From: Chloroflexota bacterium
Lineage (GTDB): Bacteria; Chloroflexota; Anaerolineae; Aggregatilineales; Phototrophicaceae
Direction of reading: 5' to 3'
NCBI GenBank assembly: GCA_026707745.1
Contig: JAPOWG010000036.1
Coordinates: 62,001 to 126,000, forward strand
DNA: 64,000 nt
Position numbers and translations under genes: made by a program. This document shows positions 8,962-18,051 of the stretch, one piece after another. The notes beneath the pieces were generated by a model that saw nothing but the letters and a program-made list of their open reading frames with translations, was not told the DNA's origin and searched no databases. Within the stretch, counting starts at the first letter, position 1, and each line of letters starts with the position of its first letter.

Positions 8962-10338
8962 ATGCTCCGCAAGATTGGTCTGAAGAACTTCAAATGCTGG
9001 CAAGCGCTTGACATTGATCTGGCGCCGATTACGCTGTTTTTCGGGTCGAACAGTTCGGGCAAGACGGCGATTTTGCAGTCGCTTTTGATGCTGAAGCAGA
9101 CGGCGCGCGGATTTGACCCGGATCAGCACATTAACTTTGGCGGCAGCGATCGAGATTACGTCGACCTGGGAAGTTACCAGAAACTGGTGTTGGGGCATCA
9201 AATCGATACAAATATTGGACTGACTCTTCAGTGGGATCCTGCTTCGGGCATTGACTGGCAAACGCATGTAGAAGGCATAGCCAGACCTGTACTTCGCAGG
9301 CGAATCGGTAGCTCGATGTTCATTGAGTATGCGATCAATTGGCGCCTTCTCGATAATATCCGTATTGAAAACTTGTCTTACCGCGCATTGCCATCAGGCA
9401 CAGGCGCAGAAAATGTACGAGTCGAAATTATTGAAAGAGGTATGTATGCAGCGACAATCCGTAAAGATGTTGATGACACATATCCATTTGAGCAGGAGGA
9501 ACCAGTAGGTACGCCAGAAAGTTGCTATATTTTGCCTACAGAAATCGTCACCGATTACCCGATTGATGTTCGACGCTTTGCGAGCTTCTATGCACGAGAA
9601 TTTGAAGAGCTTATGGACTTGGTCCTTTACTTGGGACCGGTAAGACAACGTCCCGAAAGACATTATCTTTGGACGGGCAACGAACCTAATCTAATCGAAC
9701 CTTCGGGTAGCAACACAATTGAAATGTTAATCTCGTCCGCGAGAAGTGATTGTGCGCTGCTGGCTGCCGTGCAAGAAAAACTCAAGTTGTTAGCGCTCGT
9801 CGATTCATTTGACGTGAAGTCGATTGATCAAAACGAACGACGGTACGAAGCCACAGCCACAATCGGCGGCGTTGAGAGTTCGCTTGCAGACGCCGGATTC
9901 GGCGTGTCGCAAGCGCTGCCCGTGATCACGATGCTCCTTTCGGCGCCGGAAGGATCTATCGTCCTGCTGGAACAACCGGAACTGCACTTGCACCCCAACG
10001 CGCAGAGCGCGCTGGCCGATCTCTTGCTTTATGCCGCCGAGCAGCGCGGACTGCAACTGATCGTGGAAAGTCACAGCGAGCATATTTTGCGACGCTTACA
10101 GCGGCGCGTTGCCGAAGACAATCCTGTGTTTGCCAATCCTGAAAACATCAAGATGTATTTCTGCCAGACAGGAGAAGCGGGTTCGTCAATAAGCGAAGTG
10201 GAAATCGACCGATTCGGCCAGATCGCCAATTGGCCGGATAATTTCCTTGGCGATATCAGTGGGGATTTGCACGAAATGCTCAGAGCTGCACTCGAACGTC
10301 GTGGTAAGGAGTTAGAGCATGTCGGACATCGTGGTTGA
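8962..10338 (+). CDS. SMC/RecF-like AAA ATPase with DUF3696 C-terminus
   Basis: About 458 aa from the ATG at 8962, which has GGGAGAG at good spacing; an ATG at 8941 would add seven residues. The N-terminus MLRKIGLKNFKCW is the RecF/SMC-type start, with Walker A GSNSSGKTA at about residues 29-37. The C-terminal half has Walker B (IVLLEQPELHLHPNAQSALA) and the switch His in IVESHSEHILRRL, ending with the DUF3696 motif FGQIANWPDNFLGD. Such AAA_21-type ATPases usually act with a nuclease. The next gene, overlapping by 20 bases, encodes a PIN-like protein, so the two are translationally coupled. The middle of the gene (about 9180-9860) is clearly more AT-rich than the two ATPase cores. Confidence 0.85.
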   Translation: MLRKIGLKNFKCWQALDIDLAPITLFFGSNSSGKTAILQSLLMLKQTARGFDPDQHINFGGSDRDYVDLGSYQKLVLGHQIDTNIGLTLQWDPASGIDWQTHVEGIARPVLRRRIGSSMFIEYAINWRLLDNIRIENLSYRALPSGTGAENVRVEIIERGMYAATIRKDVDDTYPFEQEEPVGTPESCYILPTEIVTDYPIDVRRFASFYAREFEELMDLVLYLGPVRQRPERHYLWTGNEPNLIEPSGSNTIEMLISSARSDCALLAAVQEKLKLLALVDSFDVKSIDQNERRYEATATIGGVESSLADAGFGVSQALPVITMLLSAPEGSIVLLEQPELHLHPNAQSALADLLLYAAEQRGLQLIVESHSEHILRRLQRRVAEDNPVFANPENIKMYFCQTGEAGSSISEVEIDRFGQIANWPDNFLGDISGDLHEMLRAALERRGKELEHVGHRG

Positions 10339-10816
10339 TACCAACGTATGGGTGATGGTTGACAAAAAAGTATCAGAATTGGAGGAAAACGAAGATCGAA
10401 ATTGTGTCAGATCTTGTCAAGTATGGCTCGAGAGATTCATCATCGGTGAAGATCGCTTGGTCGTAGATTCTTTCAATACTTACGCGATAATCAGCGAATA
10501 CCGAAGAAACGTAATGCCCGGCGGAATAGCAGAAAACCTACTAAATGAGCTTGTAACTGTACTGTTTGATCGCCTCCTTCAATTAGAGATTCAACTTGAC
10601 GAAAATGGCTATGCTGAACTACCAAATCAATTGATGTCGCTACATGGAAAAGACCGAAAGTTTGTCGCCGTAGCCATACAATGCGTTCCATATGCGCCAA
10701 TTGTTAATGCTACCGACACCGATTGGGCGCAAGAAAAACAGCAACTCGCGGACACTGGAGTCACCGTCCAGGAACTCTGCCCAGAATACATAGAAGCAAA
10801 ACTGAGCCGCGCCTAG
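10319..10816 (+). CDS. PIN-like domain ribonuclease paired with the upstream ATPase
   Basis: 165 aa. It begins MSDIVVDTNVWVMVD with the first PIN acidic residue in VVDTN. Later acidic positions are a Glu in AIISEYRRN, the Asp in GKDRKFVAVAIQ and the Asp pair in NATDTDW, spaced as in PIN nucleases, which cut RNA with a metal ion. It starts 20 bases inside the ATPase gene, so the two are one operon. Unlike VapC toxins there is no small antitoxin upstream; the partner is a large ATPase. AT-rich compared with neighbours. Function is inferred from the fold signature and pairing only: it could be a defence effector or an RNA-processing factor. Confidence 0.75.
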   Translation: MSDIVVDTNVWVMVDKKVSELEENEDRNCVRSCQVWLERFIIGEDRLVVDSFNTYAIISEYRRNVMPGGIAENLLNELVTVLFDRLLQLEIQLDENGYAELPNQLMSLHGKDRKFVAVAIQCVPYAPIVNATDTDWAQEKQQLADTGVTVQELCPEYIEAKLSRA

Positions 10817-10890
10817 TCCTCCCTTGTTACCCCCATCCGGCGCATTGTGTTACAATCCCCAAAACTTATTCACAGATCAGGAATCCCTTG

Positions 10891-11619
10891 ATGGCTGATC
10901 ATCAAGGCGAAGCGAAAGCCAAACTGGTGTGGCTGGAGCCCTACTCCGGCGCCACGCGTGAGTTCCTCCTGCGCGAGGGCATGAGCGCGACCATCGGACG
11001 TTCCGCCTCCAATGACATTCACATTGGCGAAAGCCATATTTCGCGCATGCACGCGGTGCTGACATGTCGCGACGGCGAATTCATCATTGATGACCTGGAT
11101 AGCGCCAACGGGACCTATGTCAATGGCGTACGCATCGTGGGCTCAAGCAACCTGGTGATAGGCGATGAAATTCACCTCTTCGTCTCGATGCTCAAGCTGC
11201 TCGATCCGCGGGCGACACCGGCCAAAGACGCGCTGGAGCTGGTATCGATGGTTGCCAGTGACCGAGCTTCATTGCGCATAGTCAAAGGACCTCAGCGAGG
11301 CCAGGTCTTTGCGCTGTTGAAAGAAGAAATATACATTGGGCGCTCCACGCCAAACGCCAATTGGGAGATCACCCTGCAAGACCCGACGGTCTCGCGCCCG
11401 CATGCTTTCCTGGTCAAGGAAAAGCATTGCTGGAAGCTCTTCGATTTGGGCAGCGCCAACGGGACCTCTGTCAACCGGCGGCCGGTCATCGGCGGCAAGG
11501 CGCGTGAACTCCGAGACGGCGACCGAGTGATGTTCGGCGCAACCATGACGGTGTTCCGCCTGGGATACCCGCCGGCGAAACGGCGCAAAAATTCCAGCGA
11601 AAAGCCGCTCGGCGCGTAA
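10891..11619 (+). CDS. Protein with two FHA domains
   Basis: 242 aa from the ATG at 10891. FHA domain 1 (about residues 30-95): ATIGRSASNDIHIGESHISR then DSANGTYVNGVRI. FHA domain 2 (about 140-215): IYIGRSTPNANWEITLQDPT, TVSRPHAFL, GSANGTSVNRRPV. FHA domains bind phosphothreonine, so this is likely an adaptor for a Ser/Thr kinase pathway. There is no membrane segment. No kinase gene is in the window, but a second FHA protein is encoded at 56.1-56.9 kb. The last codons and the TAA stop lie inside a copy of the dispersed repeat, so the C-terminal KPLGA is repeat-derived. Confidence 0.9.
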   Translation: MADHQGEAKAKLVWLEPYSGATREFLLREGMSATIGRSASNDIHIGESHISRMHAVLTCRDGEFIIDDLDSANGTYVNGVRIVGSSNLVIGDEIHLFVSMLKLLDPRATPAKDALELVSMVASDRASLRIVKGPQRGQVFALLKEEIYIGRSTPNANWEITLQDPTVSRPHAFLVKEKHCWKLFDLGSANGTSVNRRPVIGGKARELRDGDRVMFGATMTVFRLGYPPAKRRKNSSEKPLGA

Positions 11620-11683
11620 CCGGCGGGAAGGACCGTCGCGCTCAGGCATAATGACAAGCCTTCTCCTTGCGCGAGCAAGGGGG
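11604..11683 (+). repeat. Dispersed intergenic repeat, copy B
   Basis: Core CTCGGCGCGTAACCGGCG followed by GTCGCGCTCAGGCATAATGA and the hairpin CCTTGC-GCGA-GCAAGG at 11665-11680. It supplies the stop codon of the FHA gene (11617-11619) and ends 20 bases before the sulfatase start. Confidence 0.75.
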
Positions 11684-11704
11684 TTTGTCAAATAAGGAGG
11701 AGGC

Positions 11705-13066
11705 ATGACTCGGCCGAATATCATCCTGATCATCGCCGACGATATGGGCTACGGCGATTTCGGCGTATTCAACGATCAAATCTCTTGTACGCCACACTTG
11801 GACGCCTTGGTTGACGAAGGCATTTGCCTGACGCAGCATTACTCGGCCTCGCCCGTTTGCACGCCGGCCCGCGCCGCCATGATGACTGGGCGTTATCCGC
11901 ATCGAACCGGCAGTATCGACACGCTGGAGGCGCGCGGCTTGGATCGGCTGCGGCTGGACGAGACGACGCTGGCGGATGTGCTGGCGAACCATGGATACGC
12001 GACGGGCTTGATCGGCAAATGGCATAACGGCGCGCTGGATCCGCGCTATCATCCGACGGCCAGGGGCTTCCAGGAATTCGTCGGCTTTCAAGGTGGCTGG
12101 AACCCGTATTATCGGTATCGCCTTGATCGCAACGGCAGGCTTGAATATGGCGACAAAGAATCGTATCTAACGGATGTCTTCAGCGAAGAAGCGCTCGCTT
12201 TCATCGACCGGCACCATAAGGAATCTTTCTTCCTGCAGCTCGCTTACAACGCGCCGCACTACCCGCTGGAAGCGCCCGACGCGCTTGCCAAGAAATACTG
12301 CGATATGGGTTTTAGTTTGGGCGTTAGCCTGATATACGCCATGATCGAAGTGATGGATGACGGTATCGGCAAGATAAATGAGCGACTGAAAAAATGCGGT
12401 ATCGCCGACAATACCATCGTGATCTTCACCAGCGACAACGGTCCGGCTTTTGGGGCCTGGAACGGCTTTTCTCAAGACAGATTCAACTTCGGCTGGAATG
12501 GGCACAAGGGCAATACTTACGAGGGCGGCATTCGCGTACCGCTGATCATTCGCTGGGCGGACGGCCTCGATGCCGGCCTACGCAGCGACGAACTGGTCCA
12601 CTACACGGATTGGTTCCCGACCCTGCTGTCTATGGTCGGCGTGGACGTACCGACAGACTTGCAACTGGACGGCGTCAACGCGCTGCCGGTGTTGCGCGGC
12701 GAACGCGGCAAGATCAACCCCCTGCGCTTTTGGCAGTGGAGCCGTTATAGGCCCGTGAGCACATGCAATGCCGCCGTGCGTGATGGCGACTGGAAGCTGC
12801 TGCGGCCGCAAATCCACGAGGCCATGCAAGTCAGCCTCGTTGACACGGCGCTCGACCATGCCATCAAGTATTTCCCCGAGCATTTCGACGGGATTGTTGA
12901 AGATCCCGAGCCGGAGCGGACGCTGCCGCCGCCCCCGCCGGCATTGCTATTTAATCTCGCGGATGATCCGGGCGAACAGGTCGATTTGGCGGCGGAATAT
13001 CCGGTCAAAGTCGCGTCGATGGAAGCCGCTTTGGAGCGCTGGTTCATTGATGTGACCGGGCTGTAG
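11705..13066 (+). CDS. Type I (formylglycine) sulfatase
   Basis: 453 aa. It starts RPNIILIIADDMGYGD with the metal-binding pair Asp12/Asp13. The sulfatase signature CTPARAAMMTGRYPHR begins at Cys52, which must be oxidised to formylglycine by a maturation enzyme; none is encoded nearby. Further signatures are IGKWHNG (usually GKWHLG, so Leu to Asn) and FTSDNGP, and a Lys/His segment KGNTYEGGIRVPLIIRWADG. No signal peptide, so it is predicted cytoplasmic. Ribosome site AAGGAGG is strong. The next genes on the same strand (serine hydrolase, Ldh2 dehydrogenase) may form a catabolic group, but gaps of about 130 bases leave that open. Confidence 0.92.
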   Translation: MTRPNIILIIADDMGYGDFGVFNDQISCTPHLDALVDEGICLTQHYSASPVCTPARAAMMTGRYPHRTGSIDTLEARGLDRLRLDETTLADVLANHGYATGLIGKWHNGALDPRYHPTARGFQEFVGFQGGWNPYYRYRLDRNGRLEYGDKESYLTDVFSEEALAFIDRHHKESFFLQLAYNAPHYPLEAPDALAKKYCDMGFSLGVSLIYAMIEVMDDGIGKINERLKKCGIADNTIVIFTSDNGPAFGAWNGFSQDRFNFGWNGHKGNTYEGGIRVPLIIRWADGLDAGLRSDELVHYTDWFPTLLSMVGVDVPTDLQLDGVNALPVLRGERGKINPLRFWQWSRYRPVSTCNAAVRDGDWKLLRPQIHEAMQVSLVDTALDHAIKYFPEHFDGIVEDPEPERTLPPPPPALLFNLADDPGEQVDLAAEYPVKVASMEAALERWFIDVTGL

Positions 13067-13197
13067 CGAGCGCGTAGCTTGGGCGCCGTCCTTTCAGTTA
13101 TTACACGAGAATGTTGGGGCCGCGGCGCCGATGCTACCCTATGAACGATTGAACAACTATTGAACAACGACGAATCCACAATAAGGGGCGCAAGACG

Positions 13198-14550
13198 ATG
13201 ACACAGAGCTTGCTTCAAGAACATGCCGACCTGGCCACCGCCATTGATATCCTGGACAAGTGGACAGTCCACAACATGCGGGAAAAACATCTGCCCGGCC
13301 TGGCGCTGGGACTGGTCTACGGGGGCGAACTGCTCTGGGGCAAGGGCTATGGCGTCGCCGACCTGGAAACCGGCCAGCCTATCACGCTCGACACGCGCTT
13401 TCGCATCGCCAGCATCAGCAAAACATTCACGGCGACGGGCATCTTGCAATTGCGGGACGCCGGAAGGCTGCGATTGGATGATCCGGTGTCCCAATACCTG
13501 GACTGGTTCGATTTGCGCTATCGCGACGCGCCGGAAATCACGATCCGCAACTTGCTGACCCATACCTCGGGCTTACCGCGCGATTCGGTCAACGCCATGT
13601 GGACCGATTGCGAAGCCCCGGACTGGGACACATTCGTCGCCCAGACGCGGGGACGCGAGCTCACCCGCGCGCCCTACGAAAACCATGCCTACAGCAATTT
13701 GGGATACTCCCTGCTGGGCGGGATCATCGCTGTCGTCAGCGGACAGTCCTGGGCGGAATACCTGCGACAAAATGTCCTAGAGCCGCTGGGCATGACCGAG
13801 ACATATCCTGTCCCGGACGCGGACGACGCGCAATTGGCGACCGGTTACACGCGCGAAAAGACCGATAGCAAGCGCGACGCCTTCCCCTTCTGGAAAATGA
13901 ATGCCTTTGAAGCATCGGCGAATTTCGCGTCGTCGGTCAGCGACCTGGTCAAGTACGCCGCCTTTCACCTGGGGCTGAGGGGCGAGGCAGTGCTCTCGCC
14001 CTATACCCTGTTCGACATGCACCGCGTGCATTGGCTGGAGGAAAGCTGGAAAGGCGGTTACGGCTTGGGCATGGGCTTGCACAAGATCGAGGATTGGGTC
14101 ATCAGCGGTCACGGCGGGGGCTATCCCGGTTATCTGACCGCTTTCACCATCTGCCGCGAGCACAAGACCGGCGTGATCGCGCTGAGCAATTCGCTGGGCA
14201 GCAATCCGCATCAAATCGCCGAGCAAGCTTACAAGCTGGTCTTGCCGGAGCTGATAAAGGCAACTGCCGAACCGAAACAGGAAGCGAACCCGGTCTGGCA
14301 AAAATATGTCGGCGATTACACCAGCGAATGGGCACTGCAAAAGGTGGTCATCCGCGATGGGCAACTGCAATTGCTCTATCTCGACGATCTGGATGGGGAG
14401 CCGACCCGGCTCGAGCCCACGGATGATGAGACCGTCTTTGTCTTACAGCAAGCCGGGCAATCGAACGAGACGCTGCGCTTCGAGCTGGATGCGGCGGGCG
14501 AGGTCATCAGGTTGTGGGAGCGCAACGAATACAGTAGGCGGATCAATTAG
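13198..14550 (+). CDS. Class C beta-lactamase-like serine hydrolase
   Basis: 450 aa. The fold motifs are SxxK at Ser72-Ile-Ser-Lys75 (ASISKTFTATG), YSN at Tyr165-Ser-Asn (AYSNLGYSLLGG) and a HGG near residue 305 (SGHGGGYPGYLTAF) in place of KTG. This combination is found in esterases, D-aminopeptidases and other PF00144 enzymes more often than in true beta-lactamases. A C-terminal beta-rich domain (about 360-450) resembles the DUF3471-like tail of such proteins. No signal peptide. AAGGGG precedes the ATG. It lies 27 bases before the dehydrogenase gene, so the two are probably cotranscribed. Confidence 0.88.
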   Translation: MTQSLLQEHADLATAIDILDKWTVHNMREKHLPGLALGLVYGGELLWGKGYGVADLETGQPITLDTRFRIASISKTFTATGILQLRDAGRLRLDDPVSQYLDWFDLRYRDAPEITIRNLLTHTSGLPRDSVNAMWTDCEAPDWDTFVAQTRGRELTRAPYENHAYSNLGYSLLGGIIAVVSGQSWAEYLRQNVLEPLGMTETYPVPDADDAQLATGYTREKTDSKRDAFPFWKMNAFEASANFASSVSDLVKYAAFHLGLRGEAVLSPYTLFDMHRVHWLEESWKGGYGLGMGLHKIEDWVISGHGGGYPGYLTAFTICREHKTGVIALSNSLGSNPHQIAEQAYKLVLPELIKATAEPKQEANPVWQKYVGDYTSEWALQKVVIRDGQLQLLYLDDLDGEPTRLEPTDDETVFVLQQAGQSNETLRFELDAAGEVIRLWERNEYSRRIN

Positions 14551-14577
14551 AAGTCTGATTTAAGGGAAGGAACACAC

Positions 14578-15615
14578 ATGCCAACAATTCAAGCGAAAGA
14601 ATTGCAACCGATCATCGCGGAGATCCTGGAAGCGGCCGGCGGGACCACTGAATACGCCGAGATCGTCGCCGAGCATCTGGTCAACGCCAACCTGGCCGGG
14701 CACGATTCGCACGGCGTGATCCGCGTACCGAGCTATGTTCAAGCCATCGACGGCGGGCAGTTGGCGGCAGCCGGCGTTCCAAAGGTGGTGGAAGAAACCG
14801 CGTCGATCGCGCAGATTGATGGCGCCAGCACATTTGGTCAGGTCACGGCCAAGATCGGCACCGAACTCGCGATCAAAAAGGCCGCTTCGGAAGGCCTCGC
14901 GCTGGTGACCATGTACAACATTGGGCATACCGGTCGCCTGGGCACCTATGCCGAAATGGCCGCGGAAGCCGGCATGACCGCGACTATATGGGACGGCGTC
15001 ATCGGCGGCAACCGATCCGTCGTCATTCCGCTGAATGGTCAAGGGCGCAAGGTCGGCGCCAACCCTATCGCCATGGGTTTCCCCAGCGAGAAATACGGCG
15101 CGACCATCCTCGATTTCGCCACCTCGATGTCGGCGGCCGGCAAGGTGATGGTAGCCAGGGATAAAGGCGAACGTCTTCCCGACAAATGGATTGTCGACAA
15201 AGATGGTCAGCCGACGGACGATCCCAGAGAGTTCGAAAAGGGCGGCGCGATGCGGCCGATGGGTATGCCGTCTGTGGGTCACAAGGGTTACGCGCTGGCG
15301 ATGATGGTCGGCTTCATGACCATGATGGCGTCCTTGCCATCGGGCGCAAAGATGCCCAAGGAAGATCGCTGGGGCACGGTCATTTTGATGATCGATATCT
15401 CGCGATTTGGTTCCTTGGGGCAATTTCAACAAGATGTCGATGCGGCGATCGACTATGTCAAGGCCGATCCGCTGGATGGCGAGGTGCTTTATCCTGGCGA
15501 GATCGAAACGCGGCGGCGGGCTGAGCGGCTGGCGAGTGGCATCGACCTGCCGGATGCGACCTGGCGCGAGATTATGGCCTGCGCCGAGGGCTTGGGACTC
15601 TCACCCACACTCTAA
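14578..15615 (+). CDS. Malate/L-lactate dehydrogenase family (Ldh2-type) NAD(P)-dependent oxidoreductase
   Basis: 345 aa, the family's normal size. Typical segments are AGHDSHGVIRVPSYV (catalytic His in DSHG), ITAKIG-type helix, NIGHTGRLGTYAEMAA, GQGRKVGANPIAMGFPS and GHKGYALAMMVGFM. The family includes malate, sulfolactate, ureidoglycolate and delta-1-piperideine reductases, all using an NAD(P)-binding fold unlike the Rossmann fold. The substrate is not readable. GGAAGGA lies upstream and the serine hydrolase gene ends 27 bases before, suggesting an operon. Confidence 0.9.
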   Translation: MPTIQAKELQPIIAEILEAAGGTTEYAEIVAEHLVNANLAGHDSHGVIRVPSYVQAIDGGQLAAAGVPKVVEETASIAQIDGASTFGQVTAKIGTELAIKKAASEGLALVTMYNIGHTGRLGTYAEMAAEAGMTATIWDGVIGGNRSVVIPLNGQGRKVGANPIAMGFPSEKYGATILDFATSMSAAGKVMVARDKGERLPDKWIVDKDGQPTDDPREFEKGGAMRPMGMPSVGHKGYALAMMVGFMTMMASLPSGAKMPKEDRWGTVILMIDISRFGSLGQFQQDVDAAIDYVKADPLDGEVLYPGEIETRRRAERLASGIDLPDATWREIMACAEGLGLSPTL

Positions 15616-15683
15616 GTCCTTCCCACGTCAAGAGGCAGGGACGTGCAACTTGTGTGATGGCGAACTCTTGATGATAGCGGCAG

Positions 15684-16628
15684 ATGCCTACTCAAACTGA
15701 ACTCTACAACGCCTTGAAAGCTGAGACCGGCATTGAGGCGCGGCGCGATATGGCGCTGCATTTGCTGGCGCGTACCAACAGTCGCCAGTACCTGGACGAG
15801 TGCCTGCGCGTTTTGAAATCCCCGGCAGTCGTCGGGACGCTCGACGAAAGTCATCGTCCAGTTCTGCGCGACAAGTGCTCCGGCTTTTACAATGACAGCA
15901 AGCGCGACAAAGCGGGCATCCTGCGCGAGAGCCTCACTCGGTTGCTGGTGCATATCGAGCATGCCGATGACATCGACCTCTATCAACTCGGCGTCGAGAC
16001 CTATTACCTGCAGCCGGTTGATGACGTTGCGCAGAACCTGCGGGCTGTCGCGCTGGCCGGCCTGGCGCCGATTGATCCCGCCCTCGCCTGCCTATACGCC
16101 GTCCGCTTTCTGGGCGAGCCATTCACTTCGGTTTTCAATTGCGAGCCGGCCATGACCGCCATTGACGCACTCGTCGCCTCGAACCAGCGGCTGCCGATTT
16201 ACCAGTTCCTCTTGTACAGCGGCGAGGGGATGGCGCGGACGGGTCGCGGCGAATTGACCGGCAAGGCGCTGGAATCGCTGGGCGAGGACTTTCCGCCGCG
16301 CTTGTACGAACAACTGATCGAGAAGTACCGGGCGATCGACCAGCCGACGGCGAGCATGGGAATCATCAATTGGGTGATTGATCGGCGAGCGGAGGAACTC
16401 TATGATCGCTTGGAATCTGTCATAATGACGAGCACGGATGTCGATCTGCGACGCTATGGCCTGGTGATGATGGCGGCGGCGCGAGACGATGAATTGAGCG
16501 AGCGATTGCTACGGTTGGCGCGGCTGGCGTCGCGGGAAAACTTGCCGCTGTTCATTGAAGCGCTGGATGTTTGTCAACATCCAGCGCGCGACGATGTCTT
16601 GGCGAGAATGCAGCGGCGCCTTCTGTAA
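15684..16628 (+). CDS. Hypothetical helical-repeat (HEAT-like) protein
   Basis: 314 aa with no catalytic motif seen. The sequence is almost all amphipathic helices about 30-40 residues apart (ARRDMALHLLARTNSRQYL, NLRAVALAGLAPIDPALACL, RYGLVMMAAARDDELSERLL), the pattern of HEAT/ARM scaffolds. There is no signal peptide or membrane segment. It is co-oriented with the dehydrogenase, 68 bases downstream. A binding or scaffold role is only an inference from the repeat pattern. Confidence 0.6.
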   Translation: MPTQTELYNALKAETGIEARRDMALHLLARTNSRQYLDECLRVLKSPAVVGTLDESHRPVLRDKCSGFYNDSKRDKAGILRESLTRLLVHIEHADDIDLYQLGVETYYLQPVDDVAQNLRAVALAGLAPIDPALACLYAVRFLGEPFTSVFNCEPAMTAIDALVASNQRLPIYQFLLYSGEGMARTGRGELTGKALESLGEDFPPRLYEQLIEKYRAIDQPTASMGIINWVIDRRAEELYDRLESVIMTSTDVDLRRYGLVMMAAARDDELSERLLRLARLASRENLPLFIEALDVCQHPARDDVLARMQRRLL

Positions 16629-16673
16629 AGAGACAGCCCGCGATTGAGCAGGCGCCTCAAGCGCGCAACTCGG

Positions 16674-17879
16674 CTATAGTCGGCGGATCTCGCGCGGGTA
16701 GACATCCTCGAAGGCGGCTTCCAATTGGTTGGCAATTCGGCCGATCAACTCCTGCGGCTGCATTTGACCCAGGCTATTCAAATCCACGAGCGCGTCGACC
16801 GTAATCAAAAAGCGGCCAAGATTCATTTGCGCCATGATATGCCAGCCGTCTTCACTTAGACAGCTGGGGGTCTGCTTCATGAAGAACAGATGCCGAGTTC
16901 TGGCCGGCGTGATGAAACCGTCGCTTTCCGCCAGTGCAATGGTAAATTCGTCCTGCAAAGCGGCTGCTGTCGACTCCCGATCAGCAAATACATCAATCTG
17001 ATACCCGACCGAGGTCCACCATATCTCCGGATTGCAATCTTCGTTCAAATAGCGTATGCCATAGCGATACCGATGTCCGTAGGTATCGGCAAAAGCATCA
17101 AAATCTTCTTGCAGCTCGTCAGGCACCATTGCCCGGATATCCGCGGTTGAGTAAAGCGCAGCTTCGTCATAGACGAAGTTTTCGAATGCGGCGATGAGTT
17201 CCTCTTGCGTTACCGGCAGCAATTCGACAATCTCGCTATTGTCCACTTGCGCGGAATCGCTGATGATCAAGACGGTATGCAAAGTCTCCCCAGGTTCAGT
17301 GGCGCTAGCCGGGTCGCGCTCGCGGATCGCCCGCACGTTTTCATGCCCGACGAGCACATCGCCAAATATCGTGTGCTTGTAATTCAGATGCGGGGTCGGC
17401 ACGGTCGTGATGAAAAACTGACTGCCGTTGGTGCCGGGACCGGCATTCGCCATTGCCAGCAAGTAGGGACGATTAAAAGTGAGATAGCCTAGCGCCTCGT
17501 CCCCAAACTGATAGCCGGGGCCGCCGCGTCCCGTGCCTGTCGGGTCGCCGCCTTGCGCCATGAAATCGGGGATGACCCGGTGGAAAGTCGTATTGTCATA
17601 ATAGCCTTGCTGTGCAAGGAAAACAAAGTTGTTGACCGTCGCCGGGGTCTGGTCTTCATAAAGATCGACGTAGATGGCGCCAGCGCTAGTACACAGGATA
17701 GCGCGATAATCGATCGTTCGATCGATCAAATACTCCGCCGCCTCGAAGCTCATCATCGTCAGCGGAGCAGGGTCGGCGGCATCGCAGAGCTCTTGCGGGG
17801 TCGGCGCATCCTCCGCCGTTGCAAGAGCGAACACGGCGGCGAGCGTAACTAGAGTTAGGAGCGCGCGCAACAGATTCAT
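16674..17879 (-). CDS. Secreted cyclophilin-type peptidyl-prolyl isomerase with extra C-terminal domain
   Basis: 402 aa from the ATG at 17879 (AAGGATGA upstream). A signal peptide spans residues 1-22 (LAAVFALATAEDAP). The cyclophilin domain (about 60-205) has Arg101 and Phe106/Gln109 in FHRVIPDFMAQGGDPTGTG, then NGSQFFITT and HTIFGDVLVG. The Trp that binds cyclosporin in eukaryotes is not present (PTPHLNYKHTIFG). After it, about 200 residues form a second region with a few cysteines (CNPEIWW, PSCLSEDGW) that I do not recognise. It should assist proline isomerisation of exported proteins. Divergent from the DUF2461 gene. Confidence 0.9.
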   Translation of the reverse strand: MNLLRALLTLVTLAAVFALATAEDAPTPQELCDAADPAPLTMMSFEAAEYLIDRTIDYRAILCTSAGAIYVDLYEDQTPATVNNFVFLAQQGYYDNTTFHRVIPDFMAQGGDPTGTGRGGPGYQFGDEALGYLTFNRPYLLAMANAGPGTNGSQFFITTVPTPHLNYKHTIFGDVLVGHENVRAIRERDPASATEPGETLHTVLIISDSAQVDNSEIVELLPVTQEELIAAFENFVYDEAALYSTADIRAMVPDELQEDFDAFADTYGHRYRYGIRYLNEDCNPEIWWTSVGYQIDVFADRESTAAALQDEFTIALAESDGFITPARTRHLFFMKQTPSCLSEDGWHIMAQMNLGRFLITVDALVDLNSLGQMQPQELIGRIANQLEAAFEDVYPREIRRL

Positions 17880-18051
17880 GAGTTCATCCTTCGGCACAAG
17901 GTGGGCAAATTCGCGACATGTTGGCTGATTGTGCATGACAGTCTGGCGCTTGCATAGGCAAGAATCTTCGCGTCCGCAATACCGTAGGCACATCGTCAAG
18001 TTGACAGCATAAATGCTTCTGATAAAATTTCGAAACGAAGTGGAAAATCAG

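Noticed and set aside
8341..9267. 308-aa minus-strand frame across the LCP and ATPase genes
   Set aside because: Spans two genes with clear motifs on the other strand and contains no recognisable domain.
10319..10816. VapC toxin of a toxin-antitoxin pair
   Set aside because: No small antitoxin gene upstream; the overlapping partner is a large ATPase.
12745..13563. 272-aa minus-strand frame opposite the sulfatase end and hydrolase start
   Set aside because: Shadow of two well-supported genes.
13198..14550. True beta-lactamase resistance gene
   Set aside because: No signal peptide, HGG instead of KTG and an extra C-terminal domain fit a PF00144 esterase or peptidase better.
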